In this document: positions 1 to 6,534 of the stretch, piece by piece
How the letters are laid out: every line of letters starts with the position of its first letter
Numbering within the stretch: position 1 is the stretch's first letter
NCBI GenBank assembly: GCA_964470965.1
Contig: CAYYIS010000044.1
Location: 1 to 41,018 of the forward strand
Direction of reading: 5' to 3'
DNA from: CAYYIS01 sp964470965
Lineage (GTDB): Bacteria; JAAXHH01; JABIQT01
DNA length: 41,018 bases
The notes under the pieces: generated by a model
Seen by the model: only the letters and a program-made list of their open reading frames with translations
The model's database searches: none
Told to the model about the DNA's origin: nothing
Made by a program: the position numbers and the translations under genes

Positions 1-369
1 CATCCCCAGGCTTCGTTCCCGGCTGACTTCCGTATCCATGGCGTAAACGGCATCGAACTGGTGGTTGCCCCCCACGTGATCGAAATGGGTGTGTGAGTTG
101 AGGACGAAGACATCGAGGTCCGTCAGTTCGCAGACCAGGCGCTTCATGTCCCCGATACCCATGCCGGTGTCGATCAGCGCGGCCCGTTCACGGCCGGTAA
201 CCAGGTAGGAGATAACCTCTTCGAAGTGCCCCGGCTCGTAAATGGCGGACACACCGGCGGCGGCGCGGTACACGTCGAACCAGTCCTGGCTCTGGGACAC
301 GGGCTCGAGTTTCGACCATTGCGGGCGGGGAAGAGCATCGTACCAGCGGACGGCCGCTTCATTCGACAT
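1..369 (-). CDS. MBL-fold metallo-hydrolase, C-terminus cut off by the window
   Basis: This is the N-terminal 123 codons of a metallo-beta-lactamase-fold hydrolase; the rest lies left of the window. Reading the minus strand from the ATG at 369 gives MSNEAAVRWYDALPRPQW, then a strand with ALIDTGMGIGDMK, then the zinc-binding motif SHTHFDHVGGNH (HxHxDH), which is the hallmark of the fold. The family hydrolyses very diverse substrates (thioesters, lactones, phosphoesters), so no substrate can be assigned. The start overlaps the end of the upstream M23 peptidase gene by 11 nt, so the two are probably cotranscribed and translationally coupled. The fold is certain from the motif; the function is not. 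Confidence 0.85.
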   Translation of the reverse strand, partial: MSNEAAVRWYDALPRPQWSKLEPVSQSQDWFDVYRAAAGVSAIYEPGHFEEVISYLVTGRERAALIDTGMGIGDMKRLVCELTDLDVFVLNSHTHFDHVGGNHQFDAVYAMDTEVSRERSLGM

Positions 370-1300
370 ACTGTTCCGTTCCTTCCGAGCCGTAGAGGGC
401 CGCCTGTACATCGTAGAACTGCAGCGGGTGGACCCGCACACCGTTTACGTTAATGGTCCAGTGGAGGTGGGCGGCCGTGACGCGGCCGGTGGATCCGGAA
501 AGACCCAGCAGCTGCCCTTTCTCGACCCACTCACCCGTCTCGACATTCAGTCTGCTCATGTGGGAATAACTGGAGTAGATACCCATTCCGTGCTCGATCA
601 CCACGTGGTTGCCGGAGTAAAACAGATTCTTCGCCAGCTTGACCAGTCCGGATTGTGCCGCGTACAGGGGCGTTCCCTCATAGGCCCTCATGTCCAGGCC
701 GAAGTGGACGCTGCGCAGCTGGCCGTTAAATATGCGCCGGGAGCCGAAGGCGCCCGTGATGGTCACCTTGTCTGTGGGCATCCGGAACGGCCCTTCCATC
801 AGCACGGAATCCCGGACCGACACGTAGGCGGCCCCGATTTCCCTACGCTCCCTCGCTATGCGCCGGTAATCCACGGCCGACGGCGTTACGCGGCTCTGGG
901 GCACGCCGGTGACACGGGATGACGGGTAGGATCCCCTGGTCACCCGGAACGGCAGCGACCGTGTGTGCGATAGATCGTCCTCCGTCCACATCACGTGGAT
1001 CGTATCCGCATAGGGTTCGGCGTAATAGTCTATGCCCACCAATGCGAAAAAGCCGTCGTCCTTCAGCACCGGGTGTTCGTACAGCCTTAACGCGGTGGTG
1101 TCACCGCGGCCGGCGGTGATATGCTCCAGGACCACGGTGTCCGGACGGGTTATTTCAAGCAGCAGGGTCTCGCCGTTCGCCACGGTCTCCCCGGACAGGC
1201 GCGTTTTCAAAGCGGACGCCCCGGCCCCCACGCGCTGCTGTTCGAAGGAGGGATAGGCGCCGATAACGAAGAGGGTCAGTATGATGGCTGTTTTTTTCAT
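359..1300 (-). CDS. M23 family (LytM-type) zinc metallopeptidase, exported
   Basis: This is a 313-aa predicted cell-wall endopeptidase. A short hydrophobic N-terminus (MKKTAIILTLFVIGAYPSF) looks like a signal peptide. Residues about 30-165 form an all-beta N-terminal region. The C-terminal LytM/M23 domain (about 170-300) carries the full zinc and catalytic set: H199 and D203 in HFGLDMRA, H247 in YSHMS, and H278/H280 in AAHLHW. Because these residues are intact it should be an active peptidase acting on peptide cross-links of murein, rather than a degenerate activator such as EnvC. It is first in a two-gene minus-strand operon with the overlapping MBL-fold gene. A candidate promoter lies about 180 nt upstream in a shared divergent region. 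Confidence 0.92.
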   Translation of the reverse strand: MKKTAIILTLFVIGAYPSFEQQRVGAGASALKTRLSGETVANGETLLLEITRPDTVVLEHITAGRGDTTALRLYEHPVLKDDGFFALVGIDYYAEPYADTIHVMWTEDDLSHTRSLPFRVTRGSYPSSRVTGVPQSRVTPSAVDYRRIARERREIGAAYVSVRDSVLMEGPFRMPTDKVTITGAFGSRRIFNGQLRSVHFGLDMRAYEGTPLYAAQSGLVKLAKNLFYSGNHVVIEHGMGIYSSYSHMSRLNVETGEWVEKGQLLGLSGSTGRVTAAHLHWTINVNGVRVHPLQFYDVQAALYGSEGTEQYVE

Positions 1301-1481
1301 AGGGTCTATAGATCACTTACCGGGTTTCCCGCCCGATCCGTTGCGGTTCCGCCGCCCCCTGTGAGGCCGTAGACTTGCTCAGTACCGTGCCGCGCCGGTA
1401 TCCGGCTGCCTGAATTGGACTGGCCCGGTTGCGGTTCTTTGCCACTCGGGGCCCGCCACCCTGAACGGATACAATATGTAT

Positions 1482-1510
1482 TTGATTATAGTATACAAAA
1501 ACTGTATTAT
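1482..1510 (+). promoter_or_regulatory. candidate sigma-70 promoter for the SDR-like gene
   Basis: TTGATT at 1482-1487 and TATTAT at 1505-1510 are separated by exactly 17 bp, with 4/6 and 5/6 matches to consensus. It faces the gene at 1682 and would give a leader of about 165 nt. Confidence 0.5.
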
Positions 1511-1513
1511 CCA
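1485..1513 (-). promoter_or_regulatory. candidate sigma-70 promoter for the M23/MBL operon
   Basis: On the minus strand, TGGATA (plus 1508-1513) and a perfect TATAAT (plus 1485-1490) are spaced by 17 bp. It almost completely overlaps the plus-strand promoter candidate. The 5-bp inverted repeat ATACA-AAAAC-TGTAT (1493-1507) lies in the spacer of both. Confidence 0.45.
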
Positions 1514-1681
1514 GTAGAATTTCAGAATTAGGAGTTAGGCCGTGCCTCTTCCGGCGGAAACGGGAAAAGAACGATTCCCCGGACTGTTCGGCCGGCACGA
1601 TGGCGGTGATCGGTTTACCGCCCGCGGAGAACGGATATGTCATTGATAACTGAGGAAACCTCTTCAACAAAAGGATGACCC

Positions 1682-2386
1682 ATGAGTACAGGTAAAGTGG
1701 CAATCGTTACGGCTGCCGGACGGGGTATGGGCGCTGCCGTCGCCTCGGAACTGGCTGACAGCGGTTATGGTCTGGCGCTGATGTCTCCCTCCGGGAAGTC
1801 GGAAGAACTGGCGGAAAAACTGGGGGGAATCGGACTGACCGGTTCCGTGACCGAACCGGACGACCTCGGGCGGCTGGTTGAGGCGGCCCTGTCGCACTAC
1901 GGAAGGATCGACGGGGTGGTCAATCACACCGGCCATCCTCCCAAGGGGAATCTGCTGGAAATACCGGACGGGGACTGGCACGCCGGCCTCGATCTCGTGA
2001 TGCTCAACGTGGTGAGGATGGCCCGCCTGGTCACGCCCATTATGCAGAAGCAGGGCGGCGGTGCGATCGTGAATATCTCCACGTTCGCAGCCTTTGAGCC
2101 CGATCCGGCATTCCCGGTGTCCGTGGCCATGCGGGCGGCTTTGGCGAGTTACAGCAAGCTGTATTCGGATGCATACGGGCCGGACAATATCCGCATGAAC
2201 AACCTGCTGCCGGGTTTCATAAATTCACTGCCGGAGAAAGAAGAATGGCGGGCGAGAATACCTATGGAACGGTACGGCACGGTCGAAGAAATCGCCAGGA
2301 CAGCACGATTCCTGCTTTCCTCCGACGCGGGTTACATCACGGGGCAGAACATCCGGGTGGATGGCGGTATTACGCGGTCGGTGTAG
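1682..2386 (+). CDS. SDR-like protein lacking the catalytic Tyr and Lys
   Basis: This 234-aa Rossmann-fold protein belongs to the classical short-chain dehydrogenase/reductase superfamily. A nucleotide-binding loop is visible (TAAGRGMGAAV, residues 10-20), as are the conserved NIS serine at S133 and the C-terminal GYITGQNIRVDGG. Aligned with the FabG-like protein encoded at 11480-12250, the catalytic YxxxK is replaced: the Tyr position is S147 and the Lys position is R151. The usual NNAG motif reads NHTG (81-84). It should still bind NAD(P) but is unlikely to work by the normal SDR mechanism. The ATG at 1682 follows an AAAGGA ribosome site at a normal distance. The gene is monocistronic and converges on the PhyH-family gene 57 nt downstream. 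The superfamily is certain; the function is unknown. Confidence 0.88.
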   Translation: MSTGKVAIVTAAGRGMGAAVASELADSGYGLALMSPSGKSEELAEKLGGIGLTGSVTEPDDLGRLVEAALSHYGRIDGVVNHTGHPPKGNLLEIPDGDWHAGLDLVMLNVVRMARLVTPIMQKQGGGAIVNISTFAAFEPDPAFPVSVAMRAALASYSKLYSDAYGPDNIRMNNLLPGFINSLPEKEEWRARIPMERYGTVEEIARTARFLLSSDAGYITGQNIRVDGGITRSV

Positions 2387-2443
2387 CCTGTTCCGATGCG
2401 GAAAGAATTTCGAGGCGGGTCCGGACAGCGCGGGATATTCCGG

Positions 2444-3229
2444 CTACACCTTCATCCTGAGCATGGGCCGGCCAAATCCGACGGCCAGATGCTCGTCTTT
2501 CCGGAGATGCCGCGTTCCCGGGGTCATATAATGTATCGCAAAGGCCCGCCGCTGCCTGTCCGTGTTGTTGGGCTGCGTGTAGTGCATGGTCTGGCAGTGA
2601 TGGATCATGACCCCCCCGGCCGGAAGGTCGATAACTACCGCCCGGTCGCTCTCCGCCTCTCCGCTTGAATCGAGCAGTGCGCCTGTATGTTCGGCCCGGT
2701 TGTGGACAATCGGAGACCGGTGGGAGCCGGGAATCAACTGCATGGCGCCGTTTTCGACCGTCACGTCGTCCAGGGTCATCCAGCAGGACACCAGGTTGGG
2801 CGGGGTACACTGCCAGTAGGCGTTGTCCTGGTGCCAGAAAATCTCACCACCNNNNNNNNNNTGGGCCGGCTTGAACAGGGCCTGGTCGTGGAACAGCTGG
2901 ATGTTGGGGCCGATCAGGGATTCCACCAAATCGAGCAGGGGAGCATGGAATATGAGCTTGCGAAAGTGGATGTTCCGTTCGCACATCTGCATGATCTGAA
3001 GCATCTGCTGCGGCGCGTTGTTCTTGGCTTCCAGGTCGTCCGTGTCATCGATAGCCAGATTCCGGAACCCGCCTCCCTTCCGTGCGGCTTCAAACTCACG
3101 GTCGTACTCCCGCCGTAAAACCTCGACCAGGTCGTCTTCCAGAAGCTTCCCGATCTTCAGATATCCGTTTTCATGAAAATCCGCAATCTGATCCGCAGTC
3201 AACCCCTTCTGTGCTGTGTCTTCGGTCAC
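2444..3229 (-). CDS. Phytanoyl-CoA dioxygenase (PhyH) family Fe(II)/2-oxoglutarate oxygenase, interrupted by an N gap
   Basis: This 261-aa protein is a non-haem iron, 2-oxoglutarate-dependent hydroxylase. The facial triad is readable: H133 and D135 in FWHQDNAYW, and distal H216 in TMHYTQPNN. R228 is the likely 2-oxoglutarate-binding arginine. Family members hydroxylate many small molecules, so no substrate can be named. Ten unresolved bases (2852-2861) fall just before the metal motif. The frame is kept across them, but the family normally has only about two residues there (KPP-x-x-GGE), so the true gap is probably about 4 bases (see findings). It is the last gene of an operon with the toroid-like and creatininase-family genes, starting only 4 nt after the former. 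Confidence 0.92.
   Translation of the reverse strand: MTEDTAQKGLTADQIADFHENGYLKIGKLLEDDLVEVLRREYDREFEAARKGGGFRNLAIDDTDDLEAKNNAPQQMLQIMQMCERNIHFRKLIFHAPLLDLVESLIGPNIQLFHDQALFKPAXXXXGGEIFWHQDNAYWQCTPPNLVSCWMTLDDVTVENGAMQLIPGSHRSPIVHNRAEHTGALLDSSGEAESDRAVVIDLPAGGVMIHHCQTMHYTQPNNTDRQRRAFAIHYMTPGTRHLRKDEHLAVGFGRPMLRMKV
2852..2861. other. 10-base assembly gap (N run)
   Basis: Ten consecutive N characters sit inside the PhyH-family gene. A run of exactly ten is probably a scaffold placeholder rather than a measured length. Confidence 0.99.
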
Positions 3230-3233
3230 GGTT

Positions 3234-4259
3234 CTACTCCCGGGGTAGAGATACGTTCGAGATGATGTGCACCAGGTGCATCACGAATTCCGCGGTGATT
3301 TCAATATTGTCGGCGTTCGTCGGCACCGGGTTCCAGTAATGGGTGTTCTCCCAGTGCCCGTCGGTGTATTGATGACTGACGAACCAGTCGCCCAGCCGGG
3401 TGGTCCAGTAATAATACGCCTTTTCCCGGGTGACCGCATACAGTAACCCGCTGCCCCAGCCCGATTTACAGGTCTGCATGGACTGGAATTGAACCGGGTC
3501 CGATGTCATGGAAAATGCCTGGTATTCCCTGGCAAGGTCCAGCCATGTCCTATCCCCGGTGGCCATGTACAGGTTGGATAGGAACGCCGCCGCTATGCCT
3601 CCGTTAAAATGGTGCTGCCAGGGATCGTGCTTCCGTGTTATGTAGAGCGAGTCCTGCGGTGTGGGCACGTCCGTTATCACCCCGGAGGCCCGCGTGTAAA
3701 CATGGTGGAGTCTTTCGGACGTGTCAGGCTGTAATTCCCACAGGCGTTTCATCCATTTGCCGGCCAGGACCGCCTCATCGATCCGGTTGACCAGGATCAT
3801 GGTCATACCGTACTGTGCGGTCGGGAACAGTTCCTGCTCACCGGTTTCTGTCATATCGCTCCTGGTGTTGTAGACACCGCCCGATTCCGGATCCTGCCAC
3901 GCGAGGAGAGAGGAAACACCGGGATATACCACGTCGAACCGCTGCATGAGTACCGCGCCTACGAGCAGGCATGCCAGGGGATACGACCCGTAGCGCTCAT
4001 CGAATATCCCCTGTGGTGAAGTTCCTTCGAAGGCCCCGGAATCAGACTGCATGTGGTCTCGAATCCAGTCGAGCGTTCTGTTGGCGGCGGCCACCTCGCC
4101 CATCAGCGCGAATGTCCAGGGCAGACGGTAGTAGTAAAGCCGTTCTTCAACCGGACCGACGGACCCGGTGTCCTCCATCTGGTTTAACAGCCAGTCGGTG
4201 CCGCGGCGGCAGCTGCGGCGGTACTGTTTTACTCTGGCGGTAAGATCCATCTCGTTCAT
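3234..4259 (-). CDS. Uncharacterised alpha/alpha-toroid-like protein (prenyltransferase/terpene cyclase-like)
   Basis: This 341-aa protein has no export signal. Its helix-rich sequence contains repeated units each with an aromatic/Gly turn (SDSGAFEG, DPESGGVYN, YTDGHWEN, SGWGSGLLY), as in alpha/alpha-toroid folds of the terpenoid cyclase/prenyltransferase type and of some glycan-active enzymes. I see no DxDD or zinc-site motif that would identify a cyclase or a protein prenyltransferase, so I give no reaction. It is the middle gene of a three-gene operon, 8 nt after the creatininase-family gene and 4 nt before the PhyH-family gene, which suggests a shared pathway. ATG 4259 and an in-frame ATG three codons later are equally possible starts. 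The fold is an inference; the function is unknown. Confidence 0.75.
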   Translation of the reverse strand: MNEMDLTARVKQYRRSCRRGTDWLLNQMEDTGSVGPVEERLYYYRLPWTFALMGEVAAANRTLDWIRDHMQSDSGAFEGTSPQGIFDERYGSYPLACLLVGAVLMQRFDVVYPGVSSLLAWQDPESGGVYNTRSDMTETGEQELFPTAQYGMTMILVNRIDEAVLAGKWMKRLWELQPDTSERLHHVYTRASGVITDVPTPQDSLYITRKHDPWQHHFNGGIAAAFLSNLYMATGDRTWLDLAREYQAFSMTSDPVQFQSMQTCKSGWGSGLLYAVTREKAYYYWTTRLGDWFVSHQYTDGHWENTHYWNPVPTNADNIEITAEFVMHLVHIISNVSLPRE

Positions 4260-4267
4260 GTTTTCTC

Positions 4268-5119
4268 TCAGTCCGTTGGAAAAGAAAGGTCGATTGTCGG
4301 TGGGGGATCCTGGTGTGTCTGCCGCGGCGGAATCTCCATGGCCCGGTAGTGAACAAGGAACTCGGAAAGCTGGCGGGAGGCCTCTGATACGGCCTTTTCG
4401 CCTTTCTCGACGGTACCCTTGTCCGCTTCCCCGAACGTACCGCTGTCACTGCCCTGGCTCGTCCAGCCGATCATGCCGATCGGGCCGCTTTCGAACAGAT
4501 CCACCCAGGAGTACTTGTTGCCGTCCCGCACATGGCTGTCGACCAGGTCTTCCCGTACGCTGTCCCGGTCGATGTAGAGCATCATCGATGTCTCCAGCTC
4601 TCCGGCATGGGCGCAGCCGCCTGGAAATACGCTTTCCCGCCAGGTGGCTTCAAATCCGGGATCCACCCGGAGAAGCTGCCACCAGTTGCAGAAAGCGCAG
4701 CTGGCGTCCGTTTCCAGCCACACCCTCCGGCTGATCAGGTTGACCAGGGGTTCATTGGATCCATGGCCGTTCACGATCACCATTTTCTTGAAGCCGTGAT
4801 ACGCGAGGCTTTTGCAGATATCGAGCACATATTGAATAAAATGTTCGAAATGAACGTTGATGGAACCGGGAAAGTCCATGACGTGGTGCACGTAACCGTA
4901 AGAAACCGGCGGCATGGCCAGCCCTATGTCCGGCCGCTTTCTGGCCGCTTCCGTGACGATGGTGTTTGCGCACACGTGGTCCACCTTTAACGGCAGATGG
5001 GGACCATGCTGTTCGACCGAGCCGGTCGGAATGATCGGTATTTTCCCCGCAGCGACCGCATGGTTGACCTCCGGCCACGTGAGTTCATCGAACCGGTAGA
5101 TGTCTGATGCTGAAGACAT
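4268..5119 (-). CDS. Creatininase family amidohydrolase
   Basis: This 283-aa metal-dependent amidohydrolase belongs to the creatininase family, whose members open cyclic amides (creatinine), deformylate pyrimidine intermediates (ArfB) or act in cofactor maturation (MftE). The signature is clear: GSVEQHGPHLPL with E36 and H38, D47, the NGHGSN loop with H119, and HAGELETS (171-178) supplying the acidic ligand. Length is slightly above the family norm of about 240-260 because of a C-terminal tail. It leads the operon with the toroid-like and PhyH-family genes. An AGGAG ribosome site precedes ATG 5119 on the minus strand. The substrate cannot be read from the sequence; nothing in the context points specifically to creatinine. 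Confidence 0.9.
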   Translation of the reverse strand: MSSASDIYRFDELTWPEVNHAVAAGKIPIIPTGSVEQHGPHLPLKVDHVCANTIVTEAARKRPDIGLAMPPVSYGYVHHVMDFPGSINVHFEHFIQYVLDICKSLAYHGFKKMVIVNGHGSNEPLVNLISRRVWLETDASCAFCNWWQLLRVDPGFEATWRESVFPGGCAHAGELETSMMLYIDRDSVREDLVDSHVRDGNKYSWVDLFESGPIGMIGWTSQGSDSGTFGEADKGTVEKGEKAVSEASRQLSEFLVHYRAMEIPPRQTHQDPPPTIDLSFPTD

Positions 5120-5504
5120 GGCATGTGCTCCTATGTCAGGTTAGGTCGGGATAAACGACGCGGACGGCGAAAGCAGAAAGCGCCGCAGCCTCCCGGAAAT
5201 CTGTCGGGTGTTACACGGTTCTGTCGCACGCGGCACGTTCCGCAGAGCCGGATTGAAGAAAGTGACGTGATTCGATGGTCCGTGCAAGGATTTTCTATAG
5301 ATGATTTCATGCAGCCGGATGGATAATACACCCGGCACGCAGACGGATTCTTTGAAAGAGGGCTCTTACAGGATCAAGAATCCCGGGGCAGGCCGGATCG
5401 TAACGGAGTTGACGGTAATGGATGAACAGGTTCTGGCCTTCGCACGCCCGGACGCGGGATGGTTCCGAAACCGGAAGCTCCCTGTCAGGCATAAAGCGGC
5501 CACT
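5120..5504. other. intergenic region, nothing identified
   Basis: This 385-nt gap lies between the end of the AraD1-family gene and the start of the creatininase-family gene, both on the minus strand, so it must hold the terminator of one unit and the promoter of the other. I found no hairpin followed by a T run and no convincing promoter pair on the minus strand. Small open frames here lack ribosome sites and domain features. Confidence 0.5.
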
Positions 5505-6512
5505 CTACGTCAGCGGGTCGACTTCAACGAAATGGTCTCCGCCCGCCTCGATTTCCAGGGTATTTCTAAGCGGCCGCCCCATGCCTTCCCATTCGATCGT
5601 CATCCGGTCACCGTCTTCCAGCGCTACCCCCGCGCCGAAACTGAAAGCGTCCGCGCCGTAGAAATGCACGTGTACATCACCCGGACGCCGGTGAACAGCG
5701 TATTTGAAATGGTGATGTTCCAGGTTGGCCACGGAATGGGACATATTGGATTCACCGGTTTTAACATCTTTTGACCAAACCGTGGCACCGTTGCGATCGA
5801 TACTTACGGTACCGCTCAGATCGTCGAACGCACCACCCGTTATCAATTCCGGCCCGACGGAGCAGGCACGCAGCTTGGACGGGGCCAGGTACAGGTAATT
5901 CCGTTTTTCCATGACATGATCGGAAAACTCATTGGCGTTCATGTATCCCAGCCGCCGGGGTTTTCCGTCTGGATCGATGATATAGGCCCCGGCGACTTCC
6001 GGTTCCTCGCCGCCGTCATCCGCATAGGGAGGAACCTGAAGCGTTTCGCCATGCCCCCGAAGAATGCTTCCGTGGCCTTTGTAGAACCACTCCGGTTGAA
6101 CACCGATGTCACCCTTTGCCGGCCGCCCCCCTTCCAGCCCCCACCGGTATATCTGCATGCTGTCGGTAAGGTCCTCATGCCCCGCCTCCTCATGCATTGC
6201 CTGCCGATTGGCGGCACTGGCTTTGTGCGTGAGACCGGTTCCGCTTACCAGGCAGCGGCCCGGTTCCTCAGGGTGGTCGATCGGCGGCAGAAAGTGCCAG
6301 TCCGTTTCGCCGTTGTAGATGGGCGTGTACCTCATCCGTTCTGTGGCTCTATCGTCCAACGCCGTCTGTTGTAGGGAACAATCGTTTTTCAACGCTGCCA
6401 GCGCGAGGTCGTAGACAGACTGGTAGGAAATCAACCTGCGAAGATATTCATGCTCCACGACCGCGACGCGACGGCCGTATAAGGGATGAGTCAATTGTAC
6501 CAGACGAAGCAT
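5505..6512 (-). CDS. AraD1/GguC-type fumarylacetoacetate hydrolase-superfamily protein
   Basis: This 335-aa protein matches the AraD1 (GguC) branch of the FAH superfamily. Characterised members dehydrate L-2-keto-3-deoxyarabonate to a semialdehyde in non-phosphorylative pentose oxidation. Family-typical stretches are the start MLRLVQLTHPLYGRRVA, LPPIDHPEEPGRCLVSGTG, and a metal-site region with GGEEPEVAGAYI and NANEFSDHV. The start ATG 6512 has an AGGAA ribosome site. It follows tex by 22 nt, so it is probably the last gene of a minus-strand operon. The family is well supported. The exact sugar acid is inferred only from the family; no other pentose-pathway gene is adjacent. Confidence 0.85.
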   Translation of the reverse strand: MLRLVQLTHPLYGRRVAVVEHEYLRRLISYQSVYDLALAALKNDCSLQQTALDDRATERMRYTPIYNGETDWHFLPPIDHPEEPGRCLVSGTGLTHKASAANRQAMHEEAGHEDLTDSMQIYRWGLEGGRPAKGDIGVQPEWFYKGHGSILRGHGETLQVPPYADDGGEEPEVAGAYIIDPDGKPRRLGYMNANEFSDHVMEKRNYLYLAPSKLRACSVGPELITGGAFDDLSGTVSIDRNGATVWSKDVKTGESNMSHSVANLEHHHFKYAVHRRPGDVHVHFYGADAFSFGAGVALEDGDRMTIEWEGMGRPLRNTLEIEAGGDHFVEVDPLT

Positions 6513-6534
6513 ATGAAGTTCCTGATGCCGGGCT

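Larger units (their letters stand above)
1301..1681. other. divergent intergenic region, no gene seen
   Basis: This 381-nt gap separates the minus-strand M23 gene from the plus-strand SDR-like gene. The reading frames across it have no recognisable domain or ribosome-binding site. It holds an AT-rich core at about 1470-1520 with overlapping divergent promoter candidates and a small palindrome, and it leaves leaders of roughly 165-180 nt on both sides. A 10-mer (GTTGCGGTTC) occurs twice, in the 1330s and 1420s. I see no tRNA-like fold. Confidence 0.6.

Noticed and set aside
242..922. 226-aa open frame on the plus strand
   Set aside because: It lies antisense to the M23 peptidase gene, has no domain features and reflects the codon bias of the real gene.
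1330..1440. repeated 10-mer GTTGCGGTTC
   Set aside because: Only two copies about 90 nt apart with no regular array; not enough for a repeat element.
1317..1703. 128-aa minus-strand frame in the gap before the SDR-like gene
   Set aside because: It has no ribosome site and no recognisable domain, and it crosses the promoter region and the start of the plus-strand gene.
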